This document shows positions 16,792-25,955 of a stretch of 64,000 nucleotides of DNA, one piece after another. The translations under genes were made by a program, and so were the position numbers. Numbering within the stretch: position 1 is the first letter of the stretch; each line of letters begins with the position of its first letter. Source of the DNA: Streptomyces triticagri (GTDB lineage Bacteria > Actinomycetota > Actinomycetes > Streptomycetales > Streptomycetaceae); contig NZ_QUAK01000076.1 of assembly GCF_003429565.1 (NCBI RefSeq), positions 30,104 through 94,103 of the forward strand, written 5' to 3'. A model generated the notes under the pieces. That model was given only the letters and a program-made list of their open reading frames with translations, made no database searches and had not been told where the DNA came from.

Positions 16792-18035
16792 GACGATGCC
16801 CGGTGCGCATAGGCGGCCGGAGAAAGGTCCGGCTTCACCGAACAGTCCCGCACGGAGCGCATATTGCGCGCGAACCAGGCCGCCTGCGCGTCCGCAGGCA
16901 GCCGCCGCACCTCTTCGGCCCGCCGTACGGACTCGGACGGCCAGTCCAGCAGCGCATCCGGCGCGACGCCTGCGGTCAGCGCCAGCCAGGGATGTATCAC
17001 CAGCGCGGCCTCGTCCCCCGGATACGTGGCGTACGGGCGCTCGGCGCAGGCGGGCGGATCCAGGCGCACACCACTGGTCGCGGCCTCGACAAGGACGCTC
17101 TCGCGACTCGGCACCGGCTCGGCGAACTCGATCCGCTCGGCCGGGCCCACTCCGACGGCCCGCACCTTACGGTCGGCGTCCTTCACCCAGCGCCTGAACT
17201 CACTTGCTCTGCCCTGCTGTTCGGGCCAGAGACAGACCTGCGGCCGACTGCCGGTGCACTGCAGCAGCGCCCGGTCACGCGCCTGCTCCCCACCGAAGCC
17301 GAGCGGCACGGCCAGGGCGATCGCGCAGGCCAGGCCGGTGAGCGAGGCCGCGGTCGCCACGAGGCGTCGCCGCCCGGTCCGGCGCAGTACGACCACGATC
17401 ACCGCCGCCACAACGAGACCCGCCGAGAACGCCGCCGTGGCGCCGAGACTGCGCAGTGACGGCTCCTGGTCGAGGCGGCAACAGTCCCCGACCCCTTGCC
17501 CGTTGAGATGCCTGAGCCAGGACGGCTCGGCGAGCGCGGCCGGCCAGAACCCCCAGAAGTACCCGCCGACGAGCATCAGGGCAGGCCCGAGCAGCTTCGG
17601 CAGCCACCGGCCCACGAGATACCCCGCGGCAAGGTGCCCGAGCAGCACCACGACCGCCGTCACCAGCACCGCAGCATCAGGCCCGCCCGGGAGACCGAAC
17701 GCATCCCCGGGAGTGAACAGCCCCAAGGCCACCACAATGCCGAGCAGACCGTCGACAACAAGGGGCGCAAGCCGCTGCCCGACTATGCGCAACTCCCCCC
17801 GCACCGGAGCCCAAGCAGCGACACCCGACTCCCTGAGCCTGGCCGACTCCCACGCCGCCGCGGCCCCGCACACCGCACCGACCACTGGCAGCAGCAGAGT
17901 CGACTGCGCGGTGATCGAGCCCCAGTAGGCGATCGTGGTGTCGGTGTTGCCGGAACTGAAGAACAACAGCCCGGCAATCAGCAGCACACCCACCCACACC
18001 CCGGATCCGGTGCGCAGCAAGGTCTTGACCCGCAC
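16788..18035 (-). CDS. ABC transporter permease-like protein with extracytoplasmic domain
   Basis: A 415-residue protein. The N-terminal 240 residues contain six hydrophobic helices in ABC-2 exporter style. The last part, about 245-415, is a soluble domain opening after the final helix with two Cys (LLQCTGSRPQVCLWP) that could form a disulfide outside the cell. A permease with a C-terminal extracytoplasmic domain is unusual. It starts 3 bp after the ATPase gene and overlaps the next membrane gene by 4 bp. The transported substrate (peptide, lipid or drug) is unknown. Confidence 0.78.
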   Translation of the reverse strand: MRVKTLLRTGSGVWVGVLLIAGLLFFSSGNTDTTIAYWGSITAQSTLLLPVVGAVCGAAAAWESARLRESGVAAWAPVRGELRIVGQRLAPLVVDGLLGIVVALGLFTPGDAFGLPGGPDAAVLVTAVVVLLGHLAAGYLVGRWLPKLLGPALMLVGGYFWGFWPAALAEPSWLRHLNGQGVGDCCRLDQEPSLRSLGATAAFSAGLVVAAVIVVVLRRTGRRRLVATAASLTGLACAIALAVPLGFGGEQARDRALLQCTGSRPQVCLWPEQQGRASEFRRWVKDADRKVRAVGVGPAERIEFAEPVPSRESVLVEAATSGVRLDPPACAERPYATYPGDEAALVIHPWLALTAGVAPDALLDWPSESVRRAEEVRRLPADAQAAWFARNMRSVRDCSVKPDLSPAAYAHRASS

Positions 18036-18038
18036 CGC

Positions 18039-18782
18039 TCACACCTCCCCGCGCACGAGGCTCCGGTACGCGTCCTCGGCCCGGCGCTCCGGCGACCCGT
18101 CACCGGGAGCAAGGCCGAGGAATCCCGCCGTGTCGCCCTGGAAGACGGGGACACCGCGGTCGAACACGACCACCGCGTCGTAGATGTCCGCCAGATCCTC
18201 GGTCTGGTGCGTGGAGACCACGAACCGGACACTCTCCGACAGCTCCCCCACCAACTCGCGGAAGACACCACGCTGCACCGGATCGAGGCCGGCAGTCGGC
18301 TCATCGAGCAGCACCAACTCGGCTTCATGCACGACGGCTTGGGCGATCCCGAGCCGGCGCAACTGCCCGCCGGACAGCTCATGACTGCGCCGCCCGGCCA
18401 GCTCCGTCAGGCGGACCCGTTCAAGCGCCCGCACCGACCGATCCCACGCCGCGCGCTTCGACAGCCCCTTGAGCCACCCCGCGTACGCCGCCTGCTCCCG
18501 CACGGTCAGGCCGGGCACAGCACCGATGTGCTGCGGCAGCCACCCGACGCGACGCCGATACTCCGCCCGCTCCCGCCTGCCCGAGGCACCGAGCCCACGC
18601 CACTCCACCCGCCCCGCATCCGGCACGAGCACGGACGCTCCGACCCCCATCAACGTGGACTTCCCGGCCCCGTTGGGCCCGAGCAGCACGGTGCACCTCC
18701 CTGCGAACTCCAGGGTGAGAGAACTGAGTACGGGACGGCGGGGCCGGTGAGCAAAGCTGCAGTCGGTATAGAGCAGAGACAC
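18039..18782 (-). CDS. ABC transporter ATP-binding protein
   Basis: A 247-residue ATPase with all expected motifs: Walker A GPNGAGKS (about 35-42), Q-loop LPQH, signature LSGGQ, Walker B LVLLDEP, and the H-switch STHQTEDL. The pattern is that of ABC-2 type exporters such as drug or lantibiotic efflux pumps. It is the first gene of a three-gene operon (ATPase, permease, membrane protein), with only 3 bp to the permease. The 129-bp gap upstream (18783-18911) should hold the promoter. Confidence 0.92.
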   Translation of the reverse strand: MSLLYTDCSFAHRPRRPVLSSLTLEFAGRCTVLLGPNGAGKSTLMGVGASVLVPDAGRVEWRGLGASGRRERAEYRRRVGWLPQHIGAVPGLTVREQAAYAGWLKGLSKRAAWDRSVRALERVRLTELAGRRSHELSGGQLRRLGIAQAVVHEAELVLLDEPTAGLDPVQRGVFRELVGELSESVRFVVSTHQTEDLADIYDAVVVFDRGVPVFQGDTAGFLGLAPGDGSPERRAEDAYRSLVRGEV

Positions 18783-18911
18783 TGAGCGACCGTACGGGCG
18801 CGGTCGGGGCTGTGGCGCACCGGGTGGTGATCTTGTCGGAATCGTGTACGGATCTTGGCTGAAACGGCATCTGACCAGGGATTTCCGGAAGCCGTCGGGT
18901 CGCGGGGCAGG

Positions 18912-19766
18912 TCAGCAGTATTTGGCGTAGGTGTCGAGGGTGGCGATGACTGTGGGGGTGTCGGACGGTGGGAGTTGGAGGATGACCTCGTCGATGCCCA
19001 GGTCGCGGTAGTAGGTGAGTTTGCCGGGGGTGGGGTCGACGCCGGAGAGGGTGAGGTGGAGGTCGTCGGGGTTGCGGCCCGCGTCCTTCCAGGCGGTGCG
19101 GAGGGTGGGGAGGGTCTCGCGGAGGCCGCTGCCGCCGACCGGCATCCAGCCGTCCGCCTCCGCGGCGATACGGGCGAAGAGTTGGGGTCCCGCGGCGCCC
19201 CCGATGAGGATCCGCGGGCCGTACAGCGGGCCAGCCGGGCCCGACCGCGGCGTACGGGCCGGCTTCGGGTGTACATCGGAAGCGGTGACACGGGCCAACT
19301 CCCCTTCGTACGCCGTGGGTTCAGGTGCCCACAGCGCGCGCATCACGGCCAGGCGGTCGCTCACCAGGGTGCGGCGGCGCGGCCAGTCGACGCCGTGGTC
19401 GGCGGCCTCCTCGCGGTTCCAGCCGTAGCCGATACCGAGGGTGACGCGGCCGCTGGAGAGGTGGTCCAGGGTGGCGACCTGCTTGGCCAGGTCGATGGGG
19501 TCGTGCTGGGCGACGAGGGTGATGTTCGTGCCGAGGTGAAGTCGCTCGGTCACCGCGGCGGCCTGCGCGAGCGCGACGAACGGGTTGAGCATGCGCGCGC
19601 ACTCCGGGGGCATCACCCCGCCGGGGTAGCGGGAGGTGGTGGTGACGGGGATGTGGGAGTGCTCGGGCAGATGGAGGGCGTGGAAGCGGCGCTCCTCCAG
19701 GGCGCGGGCGAGGGCGGTCGGGGCGATGGTCCGGTCGGTCAGGAAGAGCGTGGCCGAGATCCGCAA
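18912..19766 (-). CDS. LLM-class oxidoreductase, probably F420-dependent
   Basis: A 284-residue luciferase-like TIM-barrel protein. Recognisable parts are HLPEHSHIP, the LGTNITLVAQHDPIDLAKQ strand, DHLSSGRVTLGIGYGWN, and the ILIGGAAGPQLF strand. The GxGxGWNxEE-like element is typical of F420-dependent actinobacterial members (TIGR03619 type). The 206-bp gap upstream has no clear operator. FO synthase is encoded 3 kb away. The substrate is unknown. Confidence 0.85.
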   Translation of the reverse strand: MRISATLFLTDRTIAPTALARALEERRFHALHLPEHSHIPVTTTSRYPGGVMPPECARMLNPFVALAQAAAVTERLHLGTNITLVAQHDPIDLAKQVATLDHLSSGRVTLGIGYGWNREEAADHGVDWPRRRTLVSDRLAVMRALWAPEPTAYEGELARVTASDVHPKPARTPRSGPAGPLYGPRILIGGAAGPQLFARIAAEADGWMPVGGSGLRETLPTLRTAWKDAGRNPDDLHLTLSGVDPTPGKLTYYRDLGIDEVILQLPPSDTPTVIATLDTYAKYC

Positions 19767-19972
19767 GATTCCTCCCGGGGCGATGGGGGCTCAGGATCAG
19801 CCTTCCGGGCTGCGGTCTCAAGGCTTGGGTGGCCTCAATTGTCCGCCGGTACAGGAGTGGCCGGTCCACCGCGTCCGCCGGCCGGTCACCCCTGGCCCGC
19901 CGCCCCTCGCTCGCGGTCGACCGGCTGTGATCATGCCCGCGTTGAGCGGCACCGCCATCGATCTCCCGCCGC

Positions 19973-20635
19973 TCAGGTCACAAGCCCCCGCCGATACGCA
20001 TACACAACCGCCTGCACCCGATCTCGTAGATCGAGCTTCGTGAGGATGCGGGAGACGAACGTCTTGACGGTCTCCTGGCTGAGGACGAGAGCCGCGGCTA
20101 TCTCGCTGTTGGAGAGGCCGTCGGCGATCAGGCGGAGGACCTCCAGCTCGCGCGGGCTGAGCGGTACGTCCTGCTCGCGCTCGCCGTCCGCGGGGCGGAT
20201 CCTCGCCGCGTACCGACCGACGAGCCGGCGCGTCACCTCCGGGTCGAGGAGCGCCGCGCCCATGGCCACCGTCCGGATCCCGTGCAGGAGTTGGGACGGC
20301 GGAGCGTCCTTCAGTAAGAAGCCGCTCGCGCCCGCGCGGAGCGCGTCGTAGACATACTCGTCCAGATTGAACGTGGTCACCACGAGCACCTTGACCGGAT
20401 GCTCGACGCCGGCGCCGGCGAGCAGCTTGGTGGCCTCGATGCCGTCGAGGACCGGCATCCGGACGTCCATCACCACCACGTCCGGCTCGATCTCGGCGGC
20501 GAGGTCGACCGCGGCGCGGCCGTCCTCGCACTCGCCCGCGACCTCCATGTCCGGCTGCGAGTCGATGATCGTGACCAGGCCGGTGCGCACCAGCATCTGG
20601 TCGTCGCACACCAGGACCCGGGTGGGATCGGTCAC
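19973..20635 (-). CDS. LuxR/NarL-type response regulator
   Basis: A 220-residue regulator. The receiver domain has acidic D11/D12, phospho-acceptor D57 in VVVMDVRMP, a Thr in VTTF, and a Lys in LLKDAP. The C-terminal LuxR helix-turn-helix is LSPRELEVLRLIADGLSNSE...ETVKTFVSRIL. Its ATG overlaps the kinase stop (ATGA at 20632-20635), so it is translated with the kinase at 20632. It binds DNA after phosphorylation. Targets are unknown, and the neighbouring oxidoreductase is only one candidate. Confidence 0.94.
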   Translation of the reverse strand: MTDPTRVLVCDDQMLVRTGLVTIIDSQPDMEVAGECEDGRAAVDLAAEIEPDVVVMDVRMPVLDGIEATKLLAGAGVEHPVKVLVVTTFNLDEYVYDALRAGASGFLLKDAPPSQLLHGIRTVAMGAALLDPEVTRRLVGRYAARIRPADGEREQDVPLSPRELEVLRLIADGLSNSEIAAALVLSQETVKTFVSRILTKLDLRDRVQAVVYAYRRGLVT

Positions 20636-21786
20636 GAGCGGTTCCCGGCCGGGATCCTGGCCCGTACGAGGAAGCCGCCGCCCGTGCGGCCGCCCGCGCT
20701 GAAGTCGCCGCCCAGTACGTCGACGCGCTCGCGCAGGCCCGCGAGGCCCCGGCCGCTGCCGCCGGGGACGTCGGACCGCATCCCCGACCCGTCCGTGCCG
20801 ACCTCCACGGTTATCTCCCTGTCCCCATGCTGCACCTGCACCGAAGTTCGGCTTCCGTGAGCGTACTTGAGGGCGTTTGTCAGGGCCTCCTGTACGACCC
20901 GGTAGGCCACCAGATCGCCGCTGCCGGTCGATTCGGCGGGCGTGCCGTGCTCGCTGTACTCGACCGGCTGGCCGGCCCGCCTGGTCTGCTCGACGAGGGT
21001 GCGGATACGGCCGACGACGGGAACCTTCGGCTCGGTCCCGTGGTCCGGGTTGAGCAGGTCGAGGAGGTGACGCAGGTCGGTGATGGCCTGCCGTCCGGTG
21101 TCCGTGACGGCGGTCAGGGACTGGTCGAGGCGCTCGGGTGCCGCGGTGAGATAGCGGGCCGCCTCGGCCTGTACGACCATCGCGGTCACATGGTGGGTGA
21201 CCACGTCGTGGAGTTCGCGGGCGATACGGGTGCGCTCCGCCTGCCGGGTCTCCTCGGCGACCCGCAGCCGGCGCTCGGCCTCCGCGGCCCGGGTGGAGCG
21301 CAGCCAGGATCCGATGGCCCAGGCCACGGCGAGGGCCACGTACAGGATCACCATCTCGCTGACCGGCTCACCCGAGCCCGTCCTGTCCAGGGCGACGGCA
21401 AGGGCGAGGAATGCGACCGTCAACAACCCTACGGCCAGGCGTCGTTGGCGCTCGAGACGGGAGCCCAGACAGATGAGGACGACGGGCAGCGCTGTCCCCG
21501 CGAGGGAGTGGTAACCGAGGAGCTGGTCGGCGGAGAATCCGACGGCGACGAGCGCGGTGGAGACCGCGGGCCACCGCCGGCAGACGACGAGCGGCAGCGC
21601 CTCGACGGCGATGACCACGACGGCGAGTACGTCGAAGGGCCTGGCCTCCACGCCACCGACCTGGGTGCCGTGATTCTGCATCGACGGCACGAAGGACCCG
21701 GCGAAGAGCAGTACACCGAGAAACGGATAGACCACCTTCGACCCGTACCGGCGCCAGAGCCCCCGGAGGTCCGGTGAACCGATCAT
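20632..21786 (-). CDS. NarL-type membrane sensor histidine kinase
   Basis: A 384-residue kinase. The N-terminal 165 residues form about five or six membrane helices with almost no extracytoplasmic loop, so it probably senses something within the membrane. The HisKA_3 box is ERTRIARELHDVVTHHV, where the His of ELHD is phosphorylated. The HATPase region has EALTNALKYAHG and GRGLAGLRERV. It is coupled to the response regulator by a 4-bp overlap. The signal is unknown. Membrane-embedded sensors of this type in Streptomyces often respond to envelope stress or antibiotics. Confidence 0.93.
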   Translation of the reverse strand: MIGSPDLRGLWRRYGSKVVYPFLGVLLFAGSFVPSMQNHGTQVGGVEARPFDVLAVVVIAVEALPLVVCRRWPAVSTALVAVGFSADQLLGYHSLAGTALPVVLICLGSRLERQRRLAVGLLTVAFLALAVALDRTGSGEPVSEMVILYVALAVAWAIGSWLRSTRAAEAERRLRVAEETRQAERTRIARELHDVVTHHVTAMVVQAEAARYLTAAPERLDQSLTAVTDTGRQAITDLRHLLDLLNPDHGTEPKVPVVGRIRTLVEQTRRAGQPVEYSEHGTPAESTGSGDLVAYRVVQEALTNALKYAHGSRTSVQVQHGDREITVEVGTDGSGMRSDVPGGSGRGLAGLRERVDVLGGDFSAGGRTGGGFLVRARIPAGNRS

Positions 21787-21996
21787 CGGGGCAGTGTAGT
21801 TGCGGCGGATGACAGCGCGGCGGCGGCCGTACGTCTCATACTCATGCGGTGTCCTTCGGCCGGGTCGTGGATGCGGGTGCGGGCGCAGGTGCAGGTCCGG
21901 GTGCGTGACTGAAACGCTACGGCCCCCGGGCCACCGACTTCATCACCGCACGGTGGACACCTGCGTGTAGCTCTGCGGAGGGACAGAGATGCTGTG

Positions 21997-22848
21997 TCAA
22001 TGCGGGTCAACAGCACGGCGGGCGGCGTTGATGACGTGGTGGGCCTCGGACCCGTACACGGCCGACTCGCGCAAGGTGTGCCAGACCTTCGAGTACAAGG
22101 CGATGTTGTCGGCGTCGTCCAGCCACATCTCGGCGTGCCAGTCCTCTGCGACGACCAGCCGGTCGTCAAGTACCCAGAAGCCGTTGGCGGGCACGATCTT
22201 GACGGGTGCCTTGAAGGGGACGACGCCCAGCTCGACCGTGTCCATGCCGATCATTCCGGTGAGGCGGTCAAGCTGGGCGGCCAGCACGGCGGGCGGGCAG
22301 ATCAGCGAGCGCAACGCGGCCTCCCACATCAGGACGTGCAGCTTGCGGCCGGGCCGGTACAGCCACTCCTGACGCCGCACCCTGGACCGCACGGCGGCAT
22401 CGACGTCATCGGCGCCGCCCAGCAGTTCGGCGTACCGCCGGATGACGTGCTGGGCGTACTCGGGAGTCTGCAACAGGCCGGGGATCACCGACTCCTCCCA
22501 GAGCCATATGTCCGAGGTGCGGTCGATCTCTGCGCTCAGCCCCTCGTGCATCGGCTTGAAGCCGTTCGCCAACGCTCTGCGCCACGACCTGATGTGGGAC
22601 TCGAACCCCGCGAGGCGGGCGGCCAGTTCAGCATACGTATCGGGCTGCCCGGTGGCATCGGCCCACGCCCTCAGGTCCTCGGGGGTGGCCGTCTGCTTGC
22701 CGTTCTCCAGCTTGCTGACCTTGGAGCCCTGCCACCCGAGACGCTCGGCGAGCTGCTGACCGGTGAGGCGGCCACCAGGGCAGGAGAAGCGCAGCTCACG
22801 CAGCCGCACCCCCAGGGCCACCCTGGCCTGCTGGTAGTCGGTGCTCAC
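21997..22848 (-). CDS. Helix-turn-helix regulator with DUF5753 domain
   Basis: A 283-residue relative of the protein at 193. The XRE helix-turn-helix is LTGQQLAERLGWQGSKVSKL followed by ENGKQ. The DUF5753 landmarks are ESVIPGLLQTPEYA, RVRRQEWL, GVVPFKAPVKI, and YSKVWHTLRESAVYG near the end. The GTG at 22848 lies 12 bp after the stop of the DUF6879 gene, so the two form one operon. It likely acts with that protein and the divergent small genes at 23787 and 23987 as a local regulatory island. The target is unknown. Confidence 0.9.
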   Translation of the reverse strand: MSTDYQQARVALGVRLRELRFSCPGGRLTGQQLAERLGWQGSKVSKLENGKQTATPEDLRAWADATGQPDTYAELAARLAGFESHIRSWRRALANGFKPMHEGLSAEIDRTSDIWLWEESVIPGLLQTPEYAQHVIRRYAELLGGADDVDAAVRSRVRRQEWLYRPGRKLHVLMWEAALRSLICPPAVLAAQLDRLTGMIGMDTVELGVVPFKAPVKIVPANGFWVLDDRLVVAEDWHAEMWLDDADNIALYSKVWHTLRESAVYGSEAHHVINAARRAVDPH

Positions 22849-22860
22849 CGGTCGCCCGCG

Positions 22861-23613
22861 CTATCCGGCCGCGGCCACCTGCGCGGCGAACTCGTCCCGC
22901 GAGACAGCGTGATGCATCGCCGCGTCACGGACGATGCAGTACCGGACGACCTCGGCCGGTTCGGTGATCAACTCGATGTCCGTGATGGTGTCCGCTTCGT
23001 CGAAGTGCAGCACCGCGACGAGTCGCGAGTCGAAGATCCAGAAGTCCTCGGCGGGCAGCGCGGCGCGGTGGGCGTCCTCACGCCACAGGTAGCGGATGTC
23101 CTCGCCCACCGCCGCGTTGTGCCGGGCGTAGTCGAGCAGGAACCGCTGCTCGGCGGTGGGTGGGCTGTCCGCGACGCGCACCCGGCCGACCGTCCTGCCG
23201 GCCTCGGTCTGGGCTTTGATGTTGACGAACCAGGGCTCGTCGGGGTCGCATGGCGAGGACCCGGTGGCCAGGAATGCCCGGAAGTCGGGGTCCTCGCGGT
23301 CCGAGGCGTAACCCCGTCGTGTCTCGAGCCGCCAGGCGGTGTGCTCGAAGGTCTCGAAGAGGCGGCGGAAGGTGGCCCGGTCCACGAGTTCGGGCACGCG
23401 CTCCATCTCCTTCGGCCCCCAGGTCACGAGCAGTTCGCGGGGCACGACCACCGCTGCATCTTCGGGCCCGAAGTGCTGGAGCTGCGCGAGGTCTTCGGGG
23501 GCGGTGACGGGCGCGCCCTGAACAATGACATCGCCGGTGCCCTCGTCCGTGTGCAGGGCGGGGCAGCCATCGACCTTGCTGTCTGTGCCGGTGAAGCGAA
23601 GCTGACGGGCCAT
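22861..23613 (-). CDS. DUF6879-type protein with an extra N-terminal module
   Basis: A 250-residue soluble protein in two parts. Residues 1-68 (ARQLRFTGTDSKVDGCPALH through VVVPRELLVTWGPKE) resemble a small stand-alone Streptomyces protein. From M70 (MERVPELVDRATFRRLF) the sequence follows the DUF6879 pattern with HTAWRLETRRGY, EDFWIFDSRLVAVLHFD and a closing YCIVRDAAM. The ATG at 23613 has GGAG 8-9 nt upstream. Initiation at M70 would give the short form. It is operonic with the DUF5753 regulator, the usual partner of DUF6879 proteins. Confidence 0.8.
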   Translation of the reverse strand: MARQLRFTGTDSKVDGCPALHTDEGTGDVIVQGAPVTAPEDLAQLQHFGPEDAAVVVPRELLVTWGPKEMERVPELVDRATFRRLFETFEHTAWRLETRRGYASDREDPDFRAFLATGSSPCDPDEPWFVNIKAQTEAGRTVGRVRVADSPPTAEQRFLLDYARHNAAVGEDIRYLWREDAHRAALPAEDFWIFDSRLVAVLHFDEADTITDIELITEPAEVVRYCIVRDAAMHHAVSRDEFAAQVAAAG

Positions 23614-23786
23614 GAAGCGCTCTCCGTTCCAGGGGACCTGATCCAACAGCATGGCCAGAGCCTCTGCCTCGGCACCACGGGATCGCGGCGGGCCGAAGAG
23701 AAAACACCGGCAATGTTCGTGACCGCCGAGCAAAGTCGAGAAAACAGCGTACCGCGCACCAACCCGCCGGTTCTAGCGTCCAGTTC

Positions 23787-23990
23787 ATGACGACCAAGGA
23801 ACAGGAGACCATCGACCCGTTCACGGCGATGGAGTCCCTCAAGGCCGCACTGGTCGGGGTGGGCATCGTCCTCCCCTCGCTCGCGGTCGATGCCGCGTCC
23901 CCGACTCTGAAGCTCGTGGAACTGGGTCGCGTACGAGCAGACGTGGCCGCAAGGCTGGCCGACGTCCTCCGGCAAGGAGGCCACGAGTGA
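23787..23990 (+). CDS. Small protein of the regulator island
   Basis: A 67-residue protein (MTTKEQETIDPFTAMESLKA start) of a type seen beside XRE/DUF5753 loci, without a named domain. A TAGCGT -10-like hexamer at 23774-23779 lies 7 bp before the ATG, and there is no Shine-Dalgarno sequence, so the message is probably leaderless. It overlaps the next gene by 4 bp (GTGA, 23987-23990) and is divergent from the DUF6879-DUF5753 operon. The function is unknown. Confidence 0.75.
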   Translation: MTTKEQETIDPFTAMESLKAALVGVGIVLPSLAVDAASPTLKLVELGRVRADVAARLADVLRQGGHE

Positions 23991-24217
23991 CCGGCCACGA
24001 GAAGGCGGCGACGACGCTCAACCACGGCGAACTGCCCTATCCACGCGGAACCCTCGTGTTGGACTCGATCTCCGAGCGCACGGGCCTGCTGATGGGTGTC
24101 GTCGAAGAACGCCTCAAGTCCAACGGCAAGCTGGTCAAGAGCCAGGCATTCATGGCTCCGGAGGGCGGCGGCATCGAATGGGATGTACCACTCGACCGCA
24201 TCACAGCGGTGAGGTAG
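23987..24217 (+). CDS. Small protein coupled to its upstream neighbour
   Basis: A 76-residue protein starting with GTG inside the stop of the preceding gene. It contains RGTLVLDSISERTGLLMGVV and ends with GGIEWDVPLDRITAV. Short Streptomyces proteins of this pattern (a D-x-x-x-x-x-G-x-V-M strand, then an aromatic strand ending in W-x-V/E-P) are common beside helix-turn-helix regulators, but I know no function. It ends 129 bp before the phosphoesterase gene. Confidence 0.72.
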   Translation: MTGHEKAATTLNHGELPYPRGTLVLDSISERTGLLMGVVEERLKSNGKLVKSQAFMAPEGGGIEWDVPLDRITAVR

Positions 24218-24346
24218 CACCGACCCAACGAAAGACGAGCCGGCAACAGTCCCCTTCCCTTTCACCGGAGTTCACTCCTAAATACCAGAGTGCCCTGCAC
24301 ACCCACGCGAGGACAGGCCGCCCACAACCATCCGGGAGCCACCACC

Positions 24347-25894
24347 ATGTGCGAGGAACACAGCAGAGGCGCCGGCCGCCACCCCGACAGACGTGCGTTG
24401 CTCGTGACGGGCGCGGCGGCGGCGCTTACGTTGAACACCGTGACGTTCGCGAACGCTGCCGAGCAGCCCGGAGCCGACGGGGCCGAAGGGGGCAGGCGGG
24501 ACCGGCCCCGGACGAAGACCGTCCGCGGCACGCTGCCCACCGGATCCCCCGACTACGTGTACCTGCCGGTCGAAGTGCCGCACGGAGTACGGGAGTTGCA
24601 CGTCTCGTACACGTACGAGAAGCCCGAGGTGCCGGCCGGCACGCAGGGCAACGCCCTCGACATCGGCATCTTCGACGAGCGCGGCACCGCGCTCGGAGGC
24701 AAGGGGTTCCGGGGCTGGTCGGGCGGTGCGCGCAGTGAGTTCTTCATCCGGGCCGACGACGCCACCCCGGGGTACGTCCCGGGACGGATCCGGGCCGGGA
24801 CCTGGCACATCGCGCTCGGCCCGTACACCGTCGCCCCCGACGGCCTCCCGTACGAGGTGACGATCACGCTGACGTACGGCGAACCCGGCCGCACCCCGAA
24901 GCCCAGCTATCCGCCGGAGCGCGCCAAGGGGCGCGGCCGGGCCTGGTATCGCGGTGACTGCCACATCCACTCCTGGTACTCGGACGGGCAGCGCACCCCG
25001 GCGGAGATCGCCGCGCTCGCCCGCGCCGCCGGGCTCGACTTCATCAACACCTCGGAGCACAACACCCAGTCCGCACACGCGCATTGGGCCGAGCACGCGG
25101 GCGACGACCTGCTGATCCTGCTCGGCGAAGAGGTCACCACGCGCAACGGGCACGTGGTGGCGCTCGGCACGGATCCGGGGACGTTCGTGGACTGGCGCTA
25201 CCGGGCCCGCGACAACCGTTTCGGCCACTACGCACGGGAGATCCGCCGGGCCGGCGGCCTGGTCGTGCCGGCCCATCCGCACGCCACCTGCATCGGCTGC
25301 AACTGGAAGTTCGGCTTCGGCGAGGCGGACGCGGTGGAGGTGTGGAACGGCCCGTACACCCCCGACGACGAGGTGTCCCTGCAGGACTGGGACAACACGC
25401 TGCAGTCGTCGCGCCGCGGCTGGATCCCGGCCATGGGCAACAGCGACTCGCACAAGGACCCGGACCGTATCGGCGGCCCACAGACCGTGGTGCTCGCCGA
25501 GGACCTGACGCGCGAGGCGATCCAGGAGGGGATCAGGAAGGGCCGCAGCTATGTGGCCGAATCGGCCGCGGTGTCACTGGAGTTCGGGGCCGTGGGCGGG
25601 CGCGGGCAGCATGCGGGCATCGGCGGGCGGCTCGAGGTCGGCCCGGAGGAGCCGGTGTCGGTGCGCCTCGATGTGCAGGGCGCGCCCGGCTGCACGGTCC
25701 ACTTCGTGACCGATCAGGGCACGCTGTTCACCGGTCCGGCGATCCCGGAGTCCGGTACGGCCTCCGCGCAGTGGAGCACCACGGCCTCCTACGCCTCCTA
25801 TGTCCGCGCGGAAGTGCGGCACGCACCGGCCGTCGAGGGGCTGCCGGGGGCGCTCGCGGCGTTCACCAATCCGGTGTTCCTCGGGAAGGACTGA
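24347..25894 (+). CDS. Exported PHP-domain metallohydrolase (CehA/McbA type)
   Basis: A 515-residue protein with a probable Tat signal (DRRALLVTGAAAALTLNTVT, residues 14-33). An N-terminal beta-sandwich region is followed by a PHP phosphoesterase domain with metal ligands in GDCHIHSWYSDG (H206, H208, D213), SEHN (E237, H238), LLGEEVT (E261/E262) and GHVVALG (H269), then PAHPHAT and GNSDSHKD. The ATG at 24347 has GGGAG eight bases before it. The family includes secreted hydrolases of phosphoesters and carbamates such as the carbaryl hydrolases. The substrate here is unknown, but action outside the membrane is likely. Confidence 0.88.
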   Translation: MCEEHSRGAGRHPDRRALLVTGAAAALTLNTVTFANAAEQPGADGAEGGRRDRPRTKTVRGTLPTGSPDYVYLPVEVPHGVRELHVSYTYEKPEVPAGTQGNALDIGIFDERGTALGGKGFRGWSGGARSEFFIRADDATPGYVPGRIRAGTWHIALGPYTVAPDGLPYEVTITLTYGEPGRTPKPSYPPERAKGRGRAWYRGDCHIHSWYSDGQRTPAEIAALARAAGLDFINTSEHNTQSAHAHWAEHAGDDLLILLGEEVTTRNGHVVALGTDPGTFVDWRYRARDNRFGHYAREIRRAGGLVVPAHPHATCIGCNWKFGFGEADAVEVWNGPYTPDDEVSLQDWDNTLQSSRRGWIPAMGNSDSHKDPDRIGGPQTVVLAEDLTREAIQEGIRKGRSYVAESAAVSLEFGAVGGRGQHAGIGGRLEVGPEEPVSVRLDVQGAPGCTVHFVTDQGTLFTGPAIPESGTASAQWSTTASYASYVRAEVRHAPAVEGLPGALAAFTNPVFLGKD

Positions 25895-25907
25895 GGCCCA
25901 CGCGCTC

Positions 25908-25955
25908 GTCGTCCCCGGGTCAAGCACGGCCGCCGCGGGACTACTCGGGGACGAC
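25908..25955. terminator. Candidate bidirectional terminator between convergent genes
   Basis: GTCGTCCCCG (25908-25917) and its exact reverse complement (25946-25955) flank a 28-nt interior between the convergent phosphoesterase and permease genes. The second arm lies in the last codons of the permease gene. There is no T-run, as is usual for Streptomyces hairpin terminators. Confidence 0.45.
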
